A DNA stretch of 64,000 nucleotides from Hafnia alvei (GCF_964063325.1 NZ_OZ061315.1:2790001-2854000), one strand, 5' to 3'; positions 26,623-36,069 are shown, counted from the stretch's first letter. Translations and numbers: made by a program. Notes: a model not told the origin generated them from the letters alone.

Positions 26623-27377
26623 GCGAACATCATATCACCGACCAATCACTGATCATGGCTTTAGCCCTTGTCGCCATCGCCCTGCTTATCAGCGGTAAAG
26701 AAAAACTCGGGTTAGAGAAAGATATTATCTGGAGCGTTACCCGTGCGATTATTCAGCTTATTATCGTTGGCTACGTACTTAAATATATTTTCAATATCGA
26801 TCACGCGCTGCTCACGCTGTTGATGGTGCTTTTTATCTGCGTCAACGCGGCCTATAACGCTAAAAAGCACAGCAAAGGTCTAAGCCATGCTTTCGTTATT
26901 TCTCTTATTGCTATTGTGAGCGGTACCGCCCTCACGTTAGCCGTTCTCATTGGCAGCGGTTCTATTACGTTTACCCCCATGCAGGTCATCCCCATCTCCG
27001 GCATGATTGCGGGTAATGCGATGGTTGCCGTTGGATTGTGTTACAACAATCTGCGCCAGCGATTTGACGATGAAAAACAGAAAATCCAAGAGATGTTGAG
27101 CCTAGGAGCCACACGGAAACAATCATCCGCAGCGATTATTCGTGCCAGTATAAAAGCAGCATTAATTCCCACGGTTGATTCTGCCAAAACGGTTGGCTTA
27201 GTGAGCCTGCCAGGGATGATGTCTGGTTTGATTTTTGCGGGGGTCGATCCGGTAAAAGCCATTCGCTACCAAATCATGGTGACATTCATGCTGCTTTCAA
27301 CGGCAAGTCTTTCAACCATCATTGCGGGCTATCTCGCCTATAAGAAATTTTATTCTGACCGTTCACAACTATTGTAG
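26619..27377 (+). CDS. fetB: ABC transporter permease FetB
   Basis: 252 residues, polytopic (about six or seven hydrophobic helices). UPF0014/FetB family features: LISGKEKLGLEKDIIWSVTR near the N-terminus, PISGMIAGNAMVAVGLCYNN in the middle and SLPGMMSGLIFAGVDPVKAI near the C-terminus. Inner-membrane partner of FetA, overlapping it by four bases. Confidence 0.92.
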   Translation: MSEHHITDQSLIMALALVAIALLISGKEKLGLEKDIIWSVTRAIIQLIIVGYVLKYIFNIDHALLTLLMVLFICVNAAYNAKKHSKGLSHAFVISLIAIVSGTALTLAVLIGSGSITFTPMQVIPISGMIAGNAMVAVGLCYNNLRQRFDDEKQKIQEMLSLGATRKQSSAAIIRASIKAALIPTVDSAKTVGLVSLPGMMSGLIFAGVDPVKAIRYQIMVTFMLLSTASLSTIIAGYLAYKKFYSDRSQLL

Positions 27378-27391
27378 TTTGCATTTCGATA

Positions 27392-27425
27392 GCAAAAAGC
27401 CCCACTGGTTCAGCGGGGCTTTTTA
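27392..27425. terminator. Bidirectional terminator between fetB and fumA
   Basis: AAAAAGCCCC...GGGGCTTTTT hairpin with A and T runs on both sides serves the convergent genes. Confidence 0.85.
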
Positions 27426-27448
27426 TTAGATGTAATACTGGCGATCGA

Positions 27449-29095
27449 TTATTTCACGCAGCGAGTACATTGCTCTGATTGGATCACTTGGAAGAAGTCG
27501 TTGCCTTTATCATCAACCAAAATAAATGCAGGGAAATCTTCCACTTCAATTTTCCAAATGGCTTCCATACCCAACTCTGGATATTCTAAGCATTCAAGGC
27601 TCTTAATGCTCTGCTGAGCCAGAACCGCCGCTGGGCCACCAATACTACCTAGGTAGAAACCACCATGTTTCTTACACGCATCCGTCACTTGCTGGCTACG
27701 GTTACCTTTCGCTAGCATCACCATGCTACCGCCGTTGGCCTGAAGCAGATCAACGTAAGAATCCATACGGCCAGCCGTTGTTGGGCCTAAAGAACCAGAC
27801 GCATACCCTTCTGGGGTCTTAGCCGGGCCCGCATAATAGATAGGATGATCTTTAACATATTGCGGTAGGTCTTCCCCATTATCTAAGCGTTCTTTCAACT
27901 TCGCATGGGCAATATCACGACCAACAACGATGGTGCCGCTCAGCGACAGGCGCGTAGAAACCGGATACTGAGAAAGCTGCTGCAATATTTCAGACATCGG
28001 ACGGTTCAAATCAACCTTAACCGCTTCCCCTTCACCGGCTTTACGCAAATGCTCAGGAATATATTTACCCGGATTACTTTCCAGTTTTTCAATCCAAATG
28101 CCATCGCGATTAATTTTCGCTTTGATATTTCGGTCCGCAGAGCAGGAAACACCCATACCCACTGGACAAGACGCGCCGTGGCGAGGCAAACGAATAACGC
28201 GCACGTCGTGAGCGAAATATTTCCCGCCAAACTGAGCACCCAGCCCCAGATTCTGTGCTTCTTTCAGCAGTTCTTGTTCCAGTTCAATATCTCGGAAAGC
28301 CTGACCATGCTCATTACCTTCAGTCGGCAAGCCATCATAATATTTCGTCGACGCCAGCTTCACCGTTTTCAGCGTAGATTCAGCCGAGGTGCCGCCAATA
28401 ACAAATGCAACGTGATAAGGAGGACAGGCCGCTGTACCCAGAGTACGCATTTTATCCACCAGATAGATCTTGAGCTTACCTGGGGTTAATAACGCTTTGG
28501 TTTCTTGATAGAGATAGGTTTTATTCGCAGAACCACCGCCTTTGGCAATGCACAGGAATTTATATTCATCGCCATCGACGCTGTATAAATCAATCTGTGC
28601 AGGTAAGTTGCTGCCGGTATTCACTTCTTTATACATATCCAGCGCCGCATTTTGCGAATAGCGCAGGTTATCTTCAATATAAGTGTTGTAGACACCACGT
28701 GACAGCGCCGCTTCGTCACCGCCGCCGGTCCATACTCGCTGGCCTTTTTTGCCTACAATAATTGCTGTGCCCGTATCCTGACAGGTTGGCAGAATGCCTT
28801 TTGCCGCGATCTCTGAGTTGCGCAGAAATTGCAGGGCAACATATTTGTCATTCTCGCTAGCTTCTGGATCATCCAGAATTTGAGCGACTTGCTGCTGATG
28901 CGCAGGTCGCAGCATGAAAGAAGCATCGTGAAATGCATGCTGTGCAAGGAGAGTCAACGCCTGCGGCTCAACCTTCAGGATTTCCTGCCCTTCAAACTCG
29001 GCAACGGATACATGATCTCGACTTAACAGATAGTATTCAGTCTCGTCTTTTTTCAGCGGGAACGGGTCTTGGTAATGAAATGGCTTATTTGACAT
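27449..29095 (-). CDS. fumA: Class I fumarate hydratase (iron-sulfur)
   Basis: 548 residues, identical in length to E. coli FumA. Interconverts fumarate and malate using an oxygen-labile 4Fe-4S cluster; candidate ligands are Cys105 (ILPTCQDTGT), Cys in TAACPPYH (about 224) and Cys in GASCPVGMG (about 318). The C-terminal beta domain ends QCTRCVK. The frame is open for 30 more codons upstream, but MSNKPFHYQDPFPLKK is the family start. FumA and FumB are too alike to separate by eye, so the symbol is the likelier of the two. Confidence 0.93.
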   Translation of the reverse strand: MSNKPFHYQDPFPLKKDETEYYLLSRDHVSVAEFEGQEILKVEPQALTLLAQHAFHDASFMLRPAHQQQVAQILDDPEASENDKYVALQFLRNSEIAAKGILPTCQDTGTAIIVGKKGQRVWTGGGDEAALSRGVYNTYIEDNLRYSQNAALDMYKEVNTGSNLPAQIDLYSVDGDEYKFLCIAKGGGSANKTYLYQETKALLTPGKLKIYLVDKMRTLGTAACPPYHVAFVIGGTSAESTLKTVKLASTKYYDGLPTEGNEHGQAFRDIELEQELLKEAQNLGLGAQFGGKYFAHDVRVIRLPRHGASCPVGMGVSCSADRNIKAKINRDGIWIEKLESNPGKYIPEHLRKAGEGEAVKVDLNRPMSEILQQLSQYPVSTRLSLSGTIVVGRDIAHAKLKERLDNGEDLPQYVKDHPIYYAGPAKTPEGYASGSLGPTTAGRMDSYVDLLQANGGSMVMLAKGNRSQQVTDACKKHGGFYLGSIGGPAAVLAQQSIKSLECLEYPELGMEAIWKIEVEDFPAFILVDDKGNDFFQVIQSEQCTRCVK

Positions 29096-29407
29096 TTTTT
29101 TCTCACTTGCAACATCAGCTTCAGTAGATTCACACTCACGCGGCCTGTTCTTCGCCGGCTCACTGTGTAAAGAAAACACCACCACCTTACGTGTTTTTAG
29201 CCTGTTGATTCTTGAGCTAAATCCAAAATATACCCTCTAATTATAAAGGGGTACTTTTTGAATAGGTGCTTTCCGGCTTCACAGGGTGAGAACTGCGGGT
29301 ACAGACTATTTGTCTCTAAAGTCATTATCCCGCAGTTAACACAATGATTACAATCACCACAACCCGATCGGCATCTCAATGTGGCACATTACTTATGTTA
29401 TGCGTAC
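29096..29407. other. Intergenic region upstream of fumA, no gene seen
   Basis: About 310 bases between the fumA start and the gldA terminator. It should hold the fumA promoter. I saw no convincing regulator box, RNA gene or ORF. Confidence 0.45.
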
Positions 29408-29432
29408 AAAAAAGCGGCCCTGAGGCCGCTTG
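29408..29432 (-). terminator. Terminator of gldA
   Basis: AAGCGGCC / GGCCGCTT hairpin with a CTGA loop, followed on the minus strand by six T residues. Confidence 0.85.
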
Positions 29433-29448
29433 ATAAAATTAATTTTGG

Positions 29449-30555
29449 TTATGCGTTTTTGTAGCGCTCAGCGAGCGCATTCGCGGCAACCATGGCTTCA
29501 TAAACGTCATCTACCGTCAACTCCATCGGCATGTTGCCCATGGTATCACCGTCAGCGCAGGCAATTTCTGCCACCTTGCGCCATTCTGCCTCAACGAATG
29601 TTTTCAGTCCCATATCCTGCAGCGTCAGTGGCAAACCAGCTACTTTGATGATTCGTACCACCTCATCAATTTCTGCGCGTGGTGCATTTTCCAGTACCAG
29701 CTGAGTGAGCAAACCAAACACCACTTTTTCACCGTGCTGCGCGCGATGTAAATCAGGCACCGCAGACATACCATTGTTTACCGCATGAGCAGCGGCTAAG
29801 CCACCGGCTTCGGCGCCGACACCGCTGAGGTAAATCGTCGCTTCAATGGTCTGCTCAAAAGCAGGTGTAGATACTTTATTTTTGACCGCATCCATTGCCG
29901 CATCAACGTTTTCACTTAGCAGTTGATAGCAAAGCTGTGCTAATCCGAGGCCAGTACGGGATGGCTTTTTCAAAACCAAATTGACGCCATCTGCCGCATA
30001 GCAGGCACGAGCCTCAAAGTACGTGGCTAAAGCATCACCCACGCCAGCAGCAAAGAAACGCACCGGAGCGGCAGCGATAATGGATGTATCGGCAATAACG
30101 GCGTCTGGGTTTTGTGGTAGGAATAGATAGCGCTCAAACTCACCTTGTTCGGTATAAATAACGGCTAGCGCAGTACAAGGCGCGTCGGTGGAAGCAATTG
30201 TTGGGAACAAAATAACGGGAAGTTTGTGATAATAAGCAACGGCTTTTGCTGAGTCTAAGGTTTTACCACCGCCAATACCGACGATAACATTGGCCTGCTG
30301 AGCCTCAGCTAAAGCACCTAAACGTTTGATCTCAACTTCAGTGCACTCGTAATTAAACTTCTCACTGACGCCCTTTAATCCGGCTTGTTTCAGCCCAGCG
30401 ATAGCTTCTTCATTAACACGCTGCAAAATAAATTCATCGCTGATAATAAATGCATTATCACCAAAATCTTTAACGTAATCATGCATCTGCTGAAGAAGAC
30501 CACGTCCGATGACAAATTTTTTCGGTGAAGTAACCGTGCGAGGTGTTTTATTCAT
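29449..30555 (-). CDS. gldA: Glycerol dehydrogenase
   Basis: 368 residues, iron/zinc-dependent alcohol dehydrogenase fold. NAD-binding GIGGGKTLDSAKA, TIASTDAPCTALAV, and metal ligands in GVGDALATYFEA (Asp, about 172), AAAHAVNNGMS (His) and RAQHGEKVVFG (His) match GldA. Oxidises glycerol to dihydroxyacetone or reduces hydroxyacetone/methylglyoxal products. Stands alone here, away from the fsa/ptsA genes that flank it in E. coli; identity is a moderate match rather than near-identical. Confidence 0.88.
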   Translation of the reverse strand: MNKTPRTVTSPKKFVIGRGLLQQMHDYVKDFGDNAFIISDEFILQRVNEEAIAGLKQAGLKGVSEKFNYECTEVEIKRLGALAEAQQANVIVGIGGGKTLDSAKAVAYYHKLPVILFPTIASTDAPCTALAVIYTEQGEFERYLFLPQNPDAVIADTSIIAAAPVRFFAAGVGDALATYFEARACYAADGVNLVLKKPSRTGLGLAQLCYQLLSENVDAAMDAVKNKVSTPAFEQTIEATIYLSGVGAEAGGLAAAHAVNNGMSAVPDLHRAQHGEKVVFGLLTQLVLENAPRAEIDEVVRIIKVAGLPLTLQDMGLKTFVEAEWRKVAEIACADGDTMGNMPMELTVDDVYEAMVAANALAERYKNA

Positions 30556-30938
30556 GGTGACACTCCTGAAAATGGCAGCGTGATTTGCTGAAGGTGATTT
30601 TTTTGTTAGGAAGATATTTACCTTTCTTAAAGGATACGCTTTCCAAGCCCCCTAAACTACCTTCAGGGGAAATAAGCTAACCATTTAGGGTTATCATTCT
30701 ATCCGGGGTAAATTTTCAGATAAAAAGAGAGGTTTCGATGAAAAAACAAACACTGAAATAGTTAAATAGCCTTATAAAATAGCGTTGTTTATTTATAAGT
30801 TTTTTCTACTTCTGGTTTTATACTGTACGAAAATTAAAGATCTGATTCATATTACAAATAAAACTAAGCAGCCGCTGTATTTGCATAATTCTAGGGGATA
30901 CCATTTCAAGCATGGCTTACTTTTAATGGAGTGTCAGT
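30556..30938. other. Intergenic region between gldA and a small gene, no gene seen
   Basis: AT-rich 383-base spacer between divergent genes. It contains a short CCCCTGAA-type dyad around 30647-30670 and otherwise no recognisable site. Confidence 0.4.
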
Positions 30939-31142
30939 ATGAAAATTGCCTATGACAGAAACAGAAACGCTTTACGTGTTGGTGCTCATGTTATTGAAAA
31001 TGGTGCACATCGAGTAATGGTGATCAAAGCAATCAATGATGAAATGTTGGCAAGAGAAAAAATTCGTGCGGCAAAATGTGTAATTTGTAATGATGATCCT
31101 AACGCTTATGCCCCTCAAGATCTCATCTTACTTGGACATTAA
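30939..31142 (+). CDS. Small protein of unknown function with a CxxC motif
   Basis: 67 residues, starts MKIAYDRNRNALRVGAHVIE. GGAG seven bases before the ATG gives a strong ribosome site, and a terminator follows closely, so it looks like a real single-gene unit. A KCVIC segment (about residues 46-50) could bind metal or form a disulfide. No signal peptide or membrane helix. I do not recognise the family. Confidence 0.65.
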   Translation: MKIAYDRNRNALRVGAHVIENGAHRVMVIKAINDEMLAREKIRAAKCVICNDDPNAYAPQDLILLGH

Positions 31143-31178
31143 CAAACATTGAGACAGCGCTTCACTTCTTTATATATA

Positions 31179-31214
31179 CAAAAAGCCTGAACAATTAATG
31201 CTCAGGCTTTTCTT
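31179..31214. terminator. Bidirectional terminator between the 67-residue gene and aqpZ
   Basis: AAAAAGCCTGA / TCAGGCTTTT stem with A and T runs on both sides serves the convergent units. Confidence 0.8.
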
Positions 31215-31231
31215 TTGAGAAATAACTAAGA

Positions 31232-31926
31232 TTAATCTTTTTTCTCAAGCAGGTGACGATAAATCAAGCCACCAATAATCCCACCAATAATTGGCATTAC
31301 CCAGAATACCCACAGTTGTTGCAGCGCCCAAGTACCTTGGAAAATAGCAACGGCAGTACTACGCGCCGGGTTTACCGAAGTATTGGTCGCAGGAATGCTG
31401 ATTAGGTGAATTAAGGTTAACGCTAAACCAATCGCTAAAGGCGCAAAGCCAGCTGGTGCTCGCTTATCAGTCACACCATGAATCACAATTAAGAAGAACG
31501 CGGTCAGAACAATTTCAGCTACGATAGCCGCCTGCAGGGAGAACCCACCTGGTGAATGCTCGCCGAAACCATTAGATGCAAAACCGCTAGCCGTAGCATC
31601 AAAACCCGCTTTACCACTGGCGATAACATAAAGAATAGCAGCACCCACGATACCACCAATAACCTGAGCAACAATATATGGCACTACTTCTTTGGCGCTA
31701 AAACGACCACCGGCCCACAGACCTAAAGTCACTGCTGGGTTAAAATGCCCCCAGAAATATGGCCTACAGCATATGCCATAGTCAGAACGGTCAGACCAAA
31801 CGCCAATGCAACACCGGCAAAACCAATGCCTAATTCGGGGAAACCTGCGGCTAATACGGCGCTACCACAGCCACCAAATACCAGCCAGAACGTACCAAAA
31901 AACTCTGCCGATAATTTTTTAAACAT
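31232..31926 (-). pseudogene. aqpZ: Aquaporin Z, interrupted by a one-base frameshift
   Basis: Two overlapping frames make one aquaporin. The first, from ATG 31924-31926, reads MFKKLSAEFFGTFWLVFGGC to AVGHISGG, then goes off frame (ILTQQ) and stops at 31729. The second resumes at TLGLWAGGRFSAKEVV and ends YRHLLEKKD, holding the second motif NTSVNPARS. The break is at GGGGGCATTTTAACCC, where GGGGGCCATTTTAACCC would give the expected SGGHFNPAVT, so one base is missing just before the first NPA motif. Everything else is intact. A water channel that cannot be made as read; either a genuine recent mutation or an error next to a G run. Confidence 0.88.
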
Positions 31927-32366
31927 TACTACCTCAGCAATCAAAATAAGGGTTCATTGGCAGAGATATGTTTATCTCACTGCCAATACCGTATCTTTTA
32001 TAGGCACTCTAATCAGGTTATGTTCTATATAAAAATAAAAGCAAATAATCGTTTGCCTAACTCTCTCCGCGTACAAACGATTTCTACATCCATGTCAAAA
32101 TAAACCTAATCCCCACGCATCCCGCGTTGAGAAATAAGCTTTATTTAAATAGGTATCCAATTTTTTTATGTATTCTCCACAAGTTTCATTTTTTCTCAAG
32201 AAAAACTTATTGAGATTATTCTGAGATAACCTTAGAAATCAGTCTATTAATCTAATGTCTATTACATAGACACCATTTATGCAACAACTCGCATAATCCA
32301 CTTAGTTAAATTCTATACGATCTTTGACTAATTGCCTTTTTTGGCAGAAAAATTTTGCACTATTTT
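31927..32366. other. AT-rich intergenic region upstream of aqpZ
   Basis: No ORF or RNA gene stands out. The one clear structure is a perfect dyad, TGTCTATTACATAGACA at 32256-32272, which could be a regulator site. Confidence 0.45.
32256..32272. promoter_or_regulatory. Perfect 7-bp dyad, possible operator
   Basis: TGTCTAT-TAC-ATAGACA is a perfect inverted repeat with a 3-base spacer and no T-run, so it is not a terminator. The cognate regulator is unknown. Confidence 0.3.
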
Positions 32367-32525
32367 TTATGGATTGATATGCGGCTTAGAAATATCTGCT
32401 TTTTGACACACGTCGGTAAAAATCTGCATTCTTTCGCATGTTTTATCCACGGCAAAAACCATCATATAGCAGAAGATCAGGAATCCAAGGAGACAGGATA
32501 GGATAAGGAGTAGTTTTGTTTTCAT
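32367..32525 (-). CDS. Putative small membrane protein, 52 residues
   Basis: ATG at 32523-32525 opens a 52-codon frame: MKTKLLLILSCLLGFLIFCY, continuing MMVFAVDKTCERM and ending in a soluble tail with a second cysteine (TDVCQKADISKPH). One transmembrane helix at about residues 5-25, tail probably periplasmic with a possible Cys30-Cys40 disulfide. The ribosome site is weak. Unknown family; plausible but unproven. Confidence 0.4.
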   Translation of the reverse strand: MKTKLLLILSCLLGFLIFCYMMVFAVDKTCERMQIFTDVCQKADISKPHINP

Positions 32526-32870
32526 CGGCAGTTAGATAAGGGCATGTATCACTGTTAACGTGGGCTAGGCCAACAGTATCAGAAGAAACTTAAACTAAGG
32601 CTCTACAGACTTATGTAAGACCTATCAAACAGCACATAATGCTAACAGATGAAACGCACTCGGCACGAAAAGACACGCGCTACATGGAGGCGCCGAACAC
32701 GTTTCTCTGTTACCACTGCTTGTAGCCTCCAAGAATAGGATCGCTTGACGAAAGTTTCAAGCCTCTGCCGCCTCAACGTATTGTAATCTAAGGATTAGGC
32801 AATAAAACTCTGCCATTTAATCTGAGCAGCACTACGCGGTAACTCCCCTAACATATTGACATCACTAAAA
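32526..32870. other. Intergenic region downstream of the curli operon, no gene seen
   Basis: About 345 bases between the small minus-strand gene and the csgG terminator. Nothing convincing on either strand. Confidence 0.4.
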
Positions 32871-32899
32871 AATAAAAAAGCCAGCCGAACGGCTGGCTC
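32871..32899 (-). terminator. Terminator of csgDEFG
   Basis: GAGCCAGCC / GGCTGGCTT stem on the minus strand followed by a T-run. Confidence 0.85.
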
Positions 32900-32910
32900 A
32901 AAAGAACACG

Positions 32911-33744
32911 TTAGGAAGCAATAGGAACAATCGTACTCTTATAGCGTTCAAGAACGGATGATTTCGCATCCTGAGGGTTTTTCAGTGCCCAAAGATTGCG
33001 ATTAATACCATCATTCACTAAGTAGATAACACCTGTTTCAATAGCAGACATCACGCAAAGCATAACGGGTTCATTGGTTGTGTAGCCAATTTCACCTTCA
33101 AGCAACCGCCGGTAATCGATATATCGAAACACGCCGGCCTGCACTTCATAAGACAAGATAGTTTTACTGGTATTCACTGATGATAAAACCTGCCCTGTAT
33201 TCACATCAACCACGCGTAGATTAACTGCAATCTGGTCGAGCTGATATTGCGTGCTGGCGCCAATACCAAAGAATCTTGCCCCTGCGCCCCCTGATTTCAC
33301 ATTGCTTTCATAGCCAATAATCGATCCTTCAACCAGCACATTCGCCGCAACTAAGGAAGAAAGCTGATGCTGGTTATTTACGGCAGCGGTGCCGTTTTCT
33401 TGCGCTGCACGAATAATTTTTCTTTCATTTAAAAGATTCTGTAATCCTTGGCGTTCTAAGGGAATAAACCACCCCGAATCTTTTAATGCCGAAACTAGCA
33501 TAGCGGTTGCACTTTGTGGCACCGCTGTAGAAAAGTTACTGGCTGGATAAGGTTTAAACTGCCCCGTCTCATCTTGAATATTGTAAACTGAAACAAATAA
33601 CTTGCCTGCTGGCTCAGGCAAATGCGTTAAATCCTGATAGCTCTGTGCTCGGGGCATTAACGTTGGTTTTGCGGCTTGCTTGGGCGGTGCCGTCAAGCAT
33701 CCGCTTAAAAAGAGTACCGAAATGATCAATAAATAGCTGCGCAT
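32911..33744 (-). CDS. csgG: Curli secretion channel lipoprotein CsgG
   Basis: 277 residues. Lipobox LFLSGC places the acylated Cys at 16. The outer-membrane nonameric channel secretes CsgA, CsgB and CsgF. Recognisable blocks: SVYNIQDETGQFKPYPASNF, LNERKIIRAAQ, GARFFGIGASTQYQLDQIAVNLRVV and EVQAGVFRYIDYRRLLEGEIG. Last gene of csgDEFG; length equals that of E. coli CsgG. Confidence 0.97.
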   Translation of the reverse strand: MRSYLLIISVLFLSGCLTAPPKQAAKPTLMPRAQSYQDLTHLPEPAGKLFVSVYNIQDETGQFKPYPASNFSTAVPQSATAMLVSALKDSGWFIPLERQGLQNLLNERKIIRAAQENGTAAVNNQHQLSSLVAANVLVEGSIIGYESNVKSGGAGARFFGIGASTQYQLDQIAVNLRVVDVNTGQVLSSVNTSKTILSYEVQAGVFRYIDYRRLLEGEIGYTTNEPVMLCVMSAIETGVIYLVNDGINRNLWALKNPQDAKSSVLERYKSTIVPIAS

Positions 33745-33760
33745 GGCTCATCATCCCGTT

Positions 33761-34171
33761 CTAATTGGTTTTAATGCTGGAGAGCCCATCAACTTCGATG
33801 GTTGAGGATTTTCCCGTTGTACGATCAAGGATATTCATCGTTAATCGCCCATCGGTATTTTTTACATCGACAATAAAATCCTTTGTCACTAACCGCCCAG
33901 GCTTCCCTTGGCTAATATTTCCCATCAAATTTCCCAGCAATTGCGATTGAATCACTGAGGTAAAATTATCTAGCGGTGAAGGCGTTGAGGTATCAAAGTC
34001 ATAGCCGTTGGGATCTTTATACGAATTTTGGGCATTGGCTTCATTTAATAGGAATGAGCCATTGTTTGGATTTCCACCAAAGTTCGGGTTAACAAACTGA
34101 AAAACCATATTGCCCCCCCAAGAAGCTGGAGATATAAGCAAAATGATTAGTGCTATATTGGAAACTCGCAT
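33761..34171 (-). CDS. csgF: Curli assembly protein CsgF
   Basis: 136 residues. After a signal peptide the mature protein contains MVFQFVNPNFGGNPNNGSFL, the CsgF N-terminal region that inserts in the CsgG pore, and the C-terminal region (FIVDVKNTDGRLTMNILDR) that lies at the cell surface. Couples secretion to CsgB-nucleated fibre growth. Lies 16 bases before csgG. Confidence 0.95.
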   Translation of the reverse strand: MRVSNIALIILLISPASWGGNMVFQFVNPNFGGNPNNGSFLLNEANAQNSYKDPNGYDFDTSTPSPLDNFTSVIQSQLLGNLMGNISQGKPGRLVTKDFIVDVKNTDGRLTMNILDRTTGKSSTIEVDGLSSIKTN

Positions 34172-34180
34172 GGATACTCC

Positions 34181-34570
34181 TTAAAACTCATCAGTGGTTA
34201 AGTCACCCGTGTTGAGTAGCGCTTTATCAATTGTGCGCCGCGATAAAGATTCGCTAACGCTCTCAATAGCCACGGCGACGTCTTTGTCAAAGCTACGTTT
34301 GTTTGGAAATAAAAAGGTTTGATAGACCGTATCCTGTTCAATTTTAATCGTGATCCAACTTCCCCAGCGCGCGCTAGGCCTTTCACTGATGGTTAGTGTT
34401 CCGGGGTATTCTCTTTCCCAGTTATCACTAAAATCTCGGTAAAATGCGTGGCCTACGGATGTTACTGTGTGGTCGGTAATTAACCCTGGCACTTCAATTT
34501 CGGCCGCAGTTGCCTGCTTTATCCCGCAGTTCATAGAGGCAAAGAGGATAAACATGAGTATTTTTTTCAT
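34181..34570 (-). CDS. csgE: Curli secretion specificity factor CsgE
   Basis: 129 residues. A signal peptide (about 22 residues) precedes IEVPGLITDHTVTSVGHAFY and NLTISERP-like blocks; ERPSARWGSWITIKI and NKRSFDKDVA are family features. Periplasmic cap of CsgG that selects curli subunits. Three bases follow csgD and nine precede csgF. Confidence 0.94.
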   Translation of the reverse strand: MKKILMFILFASMNCGIKQATAAEIEVPGLITDHTVTSVGHAFYRDFSDNWEREYPGTLTISERPSARWGSWITIKIEQDTVYQTFLFPNKRSFDKDVAVAIESVSESLSRRTIDKALLNTGDLTTDEF

Positions 34571-34573
34571 CGT

Positions 34574-35221
34574 TCAACGCCTGAGATTATCGTTAGCCCA
34601 TGAAACGGCCTGTGTTCGGTTTTTCACCGAGATTTTTTTAAACAGGTTATAGAGATGTGTTTTGACCGTGTTTTCGCTAATAAACAACAGCCGCGCTATT
34701 TCTGTATTTGAGGCACCCACTCGTAGTTTATTGAGAATTTCTTTCTCTCTATGTGTTAATCCCGTTGATTCTGGGCTGTGATAGCGATAATGCGCAGATT
34801 GGCTAATAAGATAGCTCGCAACGCTCTGACTAAAATAACATTCTCCATTAATGACGCTTTTGATCCCCTCGATTAAAGAGCGCTCATCCATAGACAAATA
34901 AAAGACAGCGCTAATATTTGGCCATGAGCCAATATCTTGGCATTGATAGTCGTCAGGTGTATTTAATAGCAGTAATCTATTTTTTTCTCTGCAGCGGCTT
35001 AGTTCGGATTGCCACAGTACAGTCGCTCGCCTATCGGCTTCCATCAAATCGAACAGAAATAATGTATTTTCGGTTGAACCATTTAAATACTTGTTGATGT
35101 TATGTATTTTGGCATTTAAATCCAGCATGGATTTAATCTGGTGCAGTAGCGCAGTCGCCTGTAAAGACGGCCTCGTAATTAAAACTAATGAATAGTTTTG
35201 ATTTGCTGCTTCATTAAGCAT
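34574..35221 (-). CDS. csgD: Biofilm master regulator CsgD (LuxR family)
   Basis: 215 residues. N-terminal pseudo-receiver domain and a C-terminal LuxR-type HTH: LTHREKEILNKLRVGASNTEIARLLFISENTVKTHLYNLF. The C-terminus VKNRTQAVSWANDNLRR is unchanged from E. coli while the N-terminal half is divergent. Activates csgBAC and cellulose synthesis. In E. coli csgD is controlled by many regulators and sRNAs through a long promoter and leader, here within 35222-36069. Confidence 0.96.
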   Translation of the reverse strand: MLNEAANQNYSLVLITRPSLQATALLHQIKSMLDLNAKIHNINKYLNGSTENTLFLFDLMEADRRATVLWQSELSRCREKNRLLLLNTPDDYQCQDIGSWPNISAVFYLSMDERSLIEGIKSVINGECYFSQSVASYLISQSAHYRYHSPESTGLTHREKEILNKLRVGASNTEIARLLFISENTVKTHLYNLFKKISVKNRTQAVSWANDNLRR

Positions 35222-36069
35222 AATAACAACCTATCTGGATGCGACGCGCAGCGTTCTCTGTTTTATATAAAACAGATTGATGACACGCCACATTTCCGCT
35301 GCTGTGTAAAAGGCAGTGCACAAAATAATTAAGCATGCACAGAGTTAAATTGTATATACCATCGTTTTTTGGGCATATTACATGATTCAATCTAGACATT
35401 AGCACACCCAGCGCAAGTGTTATTTGCGTTTCAAAATGTTTCTTGATATTTATAAATAATTCTTATGCTTAATTTAAATAATTGGAACTCTTAATATTAC
35501 CTTTACATTTTCACGCTAAAAAGAAAGGTAACATTAGTTCATAAATCACGCGAAAAATTAAAAATCCTTATTAAATAGTACATTAACCGAGGATAGCTTT
35601 TTACATACTCCTTTTTAGTTAGCTGACTCTGTATATACTCATTTATTTTTCTTAGGTAAGTGGCCTCAACATTGTATCTTTGCGCGCTTATTAAGCCATA
35701 GGCTGTGCGTCATGCTTCCGCATGAAATGTGGTATGAACACTTGCCGTGATTTACAGCGACTCACCCTATCTCATGGGGCCTAGATGCCAGAGCGACTCC
35801 CCTTAAAAACAACCCTAGCATTTGGTCTTTAAATCGACGAACTACAAAATAAAAATTTATTCCCTTTTCCTAACAATAAGTAAACGATAGAAATAATACT
35901 TTTTCATGAGCCTTTTCTATCAAAATACAACTTATAGGTGAGGTATTTAATTTTCCTTCCGCACATACTCAAATCGTAAATCGGAATGTTCCTGAAAAAA
36001 TATCAGGGAGTCAGGTGAGCGCATTACCGGCTTATTTTCTTACTGACCGAATTACGTTAGGACAGCAAC
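35222..36069. promoter_or_regulatory. csgD/csgB divergent regulatory region
   Basis: 848 AT-rich bases between csgD and csgB, similar in size to that of E. coli. No gene seen on either strand. Two GGTGAG-containing elements upstream of csgB (35936-35945 and about 36012-36020) resemble the CsgD box. The E. coli region binds OmpR, IHF, H-NS, RstA and others; I cannot place those here by eye. Confidence 0.6.
35936..35945 (+). promoter_or_regulatory. Candidate CsgD-binding box upstream of csgB
   Basis: AGGTGAGGTA matches nine of the last positions of the reported CsgD consensus CGGGKGAGNKA apart from the first C/G. It is about 125 bases upstream of the csgB start. Confidence 0.35.

Noticed and set aside
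31729..31926. Programmed frameshift in aqpZ
   Set aside because: No slippery heptamer with a downstream structure is obvious, and aquaporins are not known to use frameshifting.
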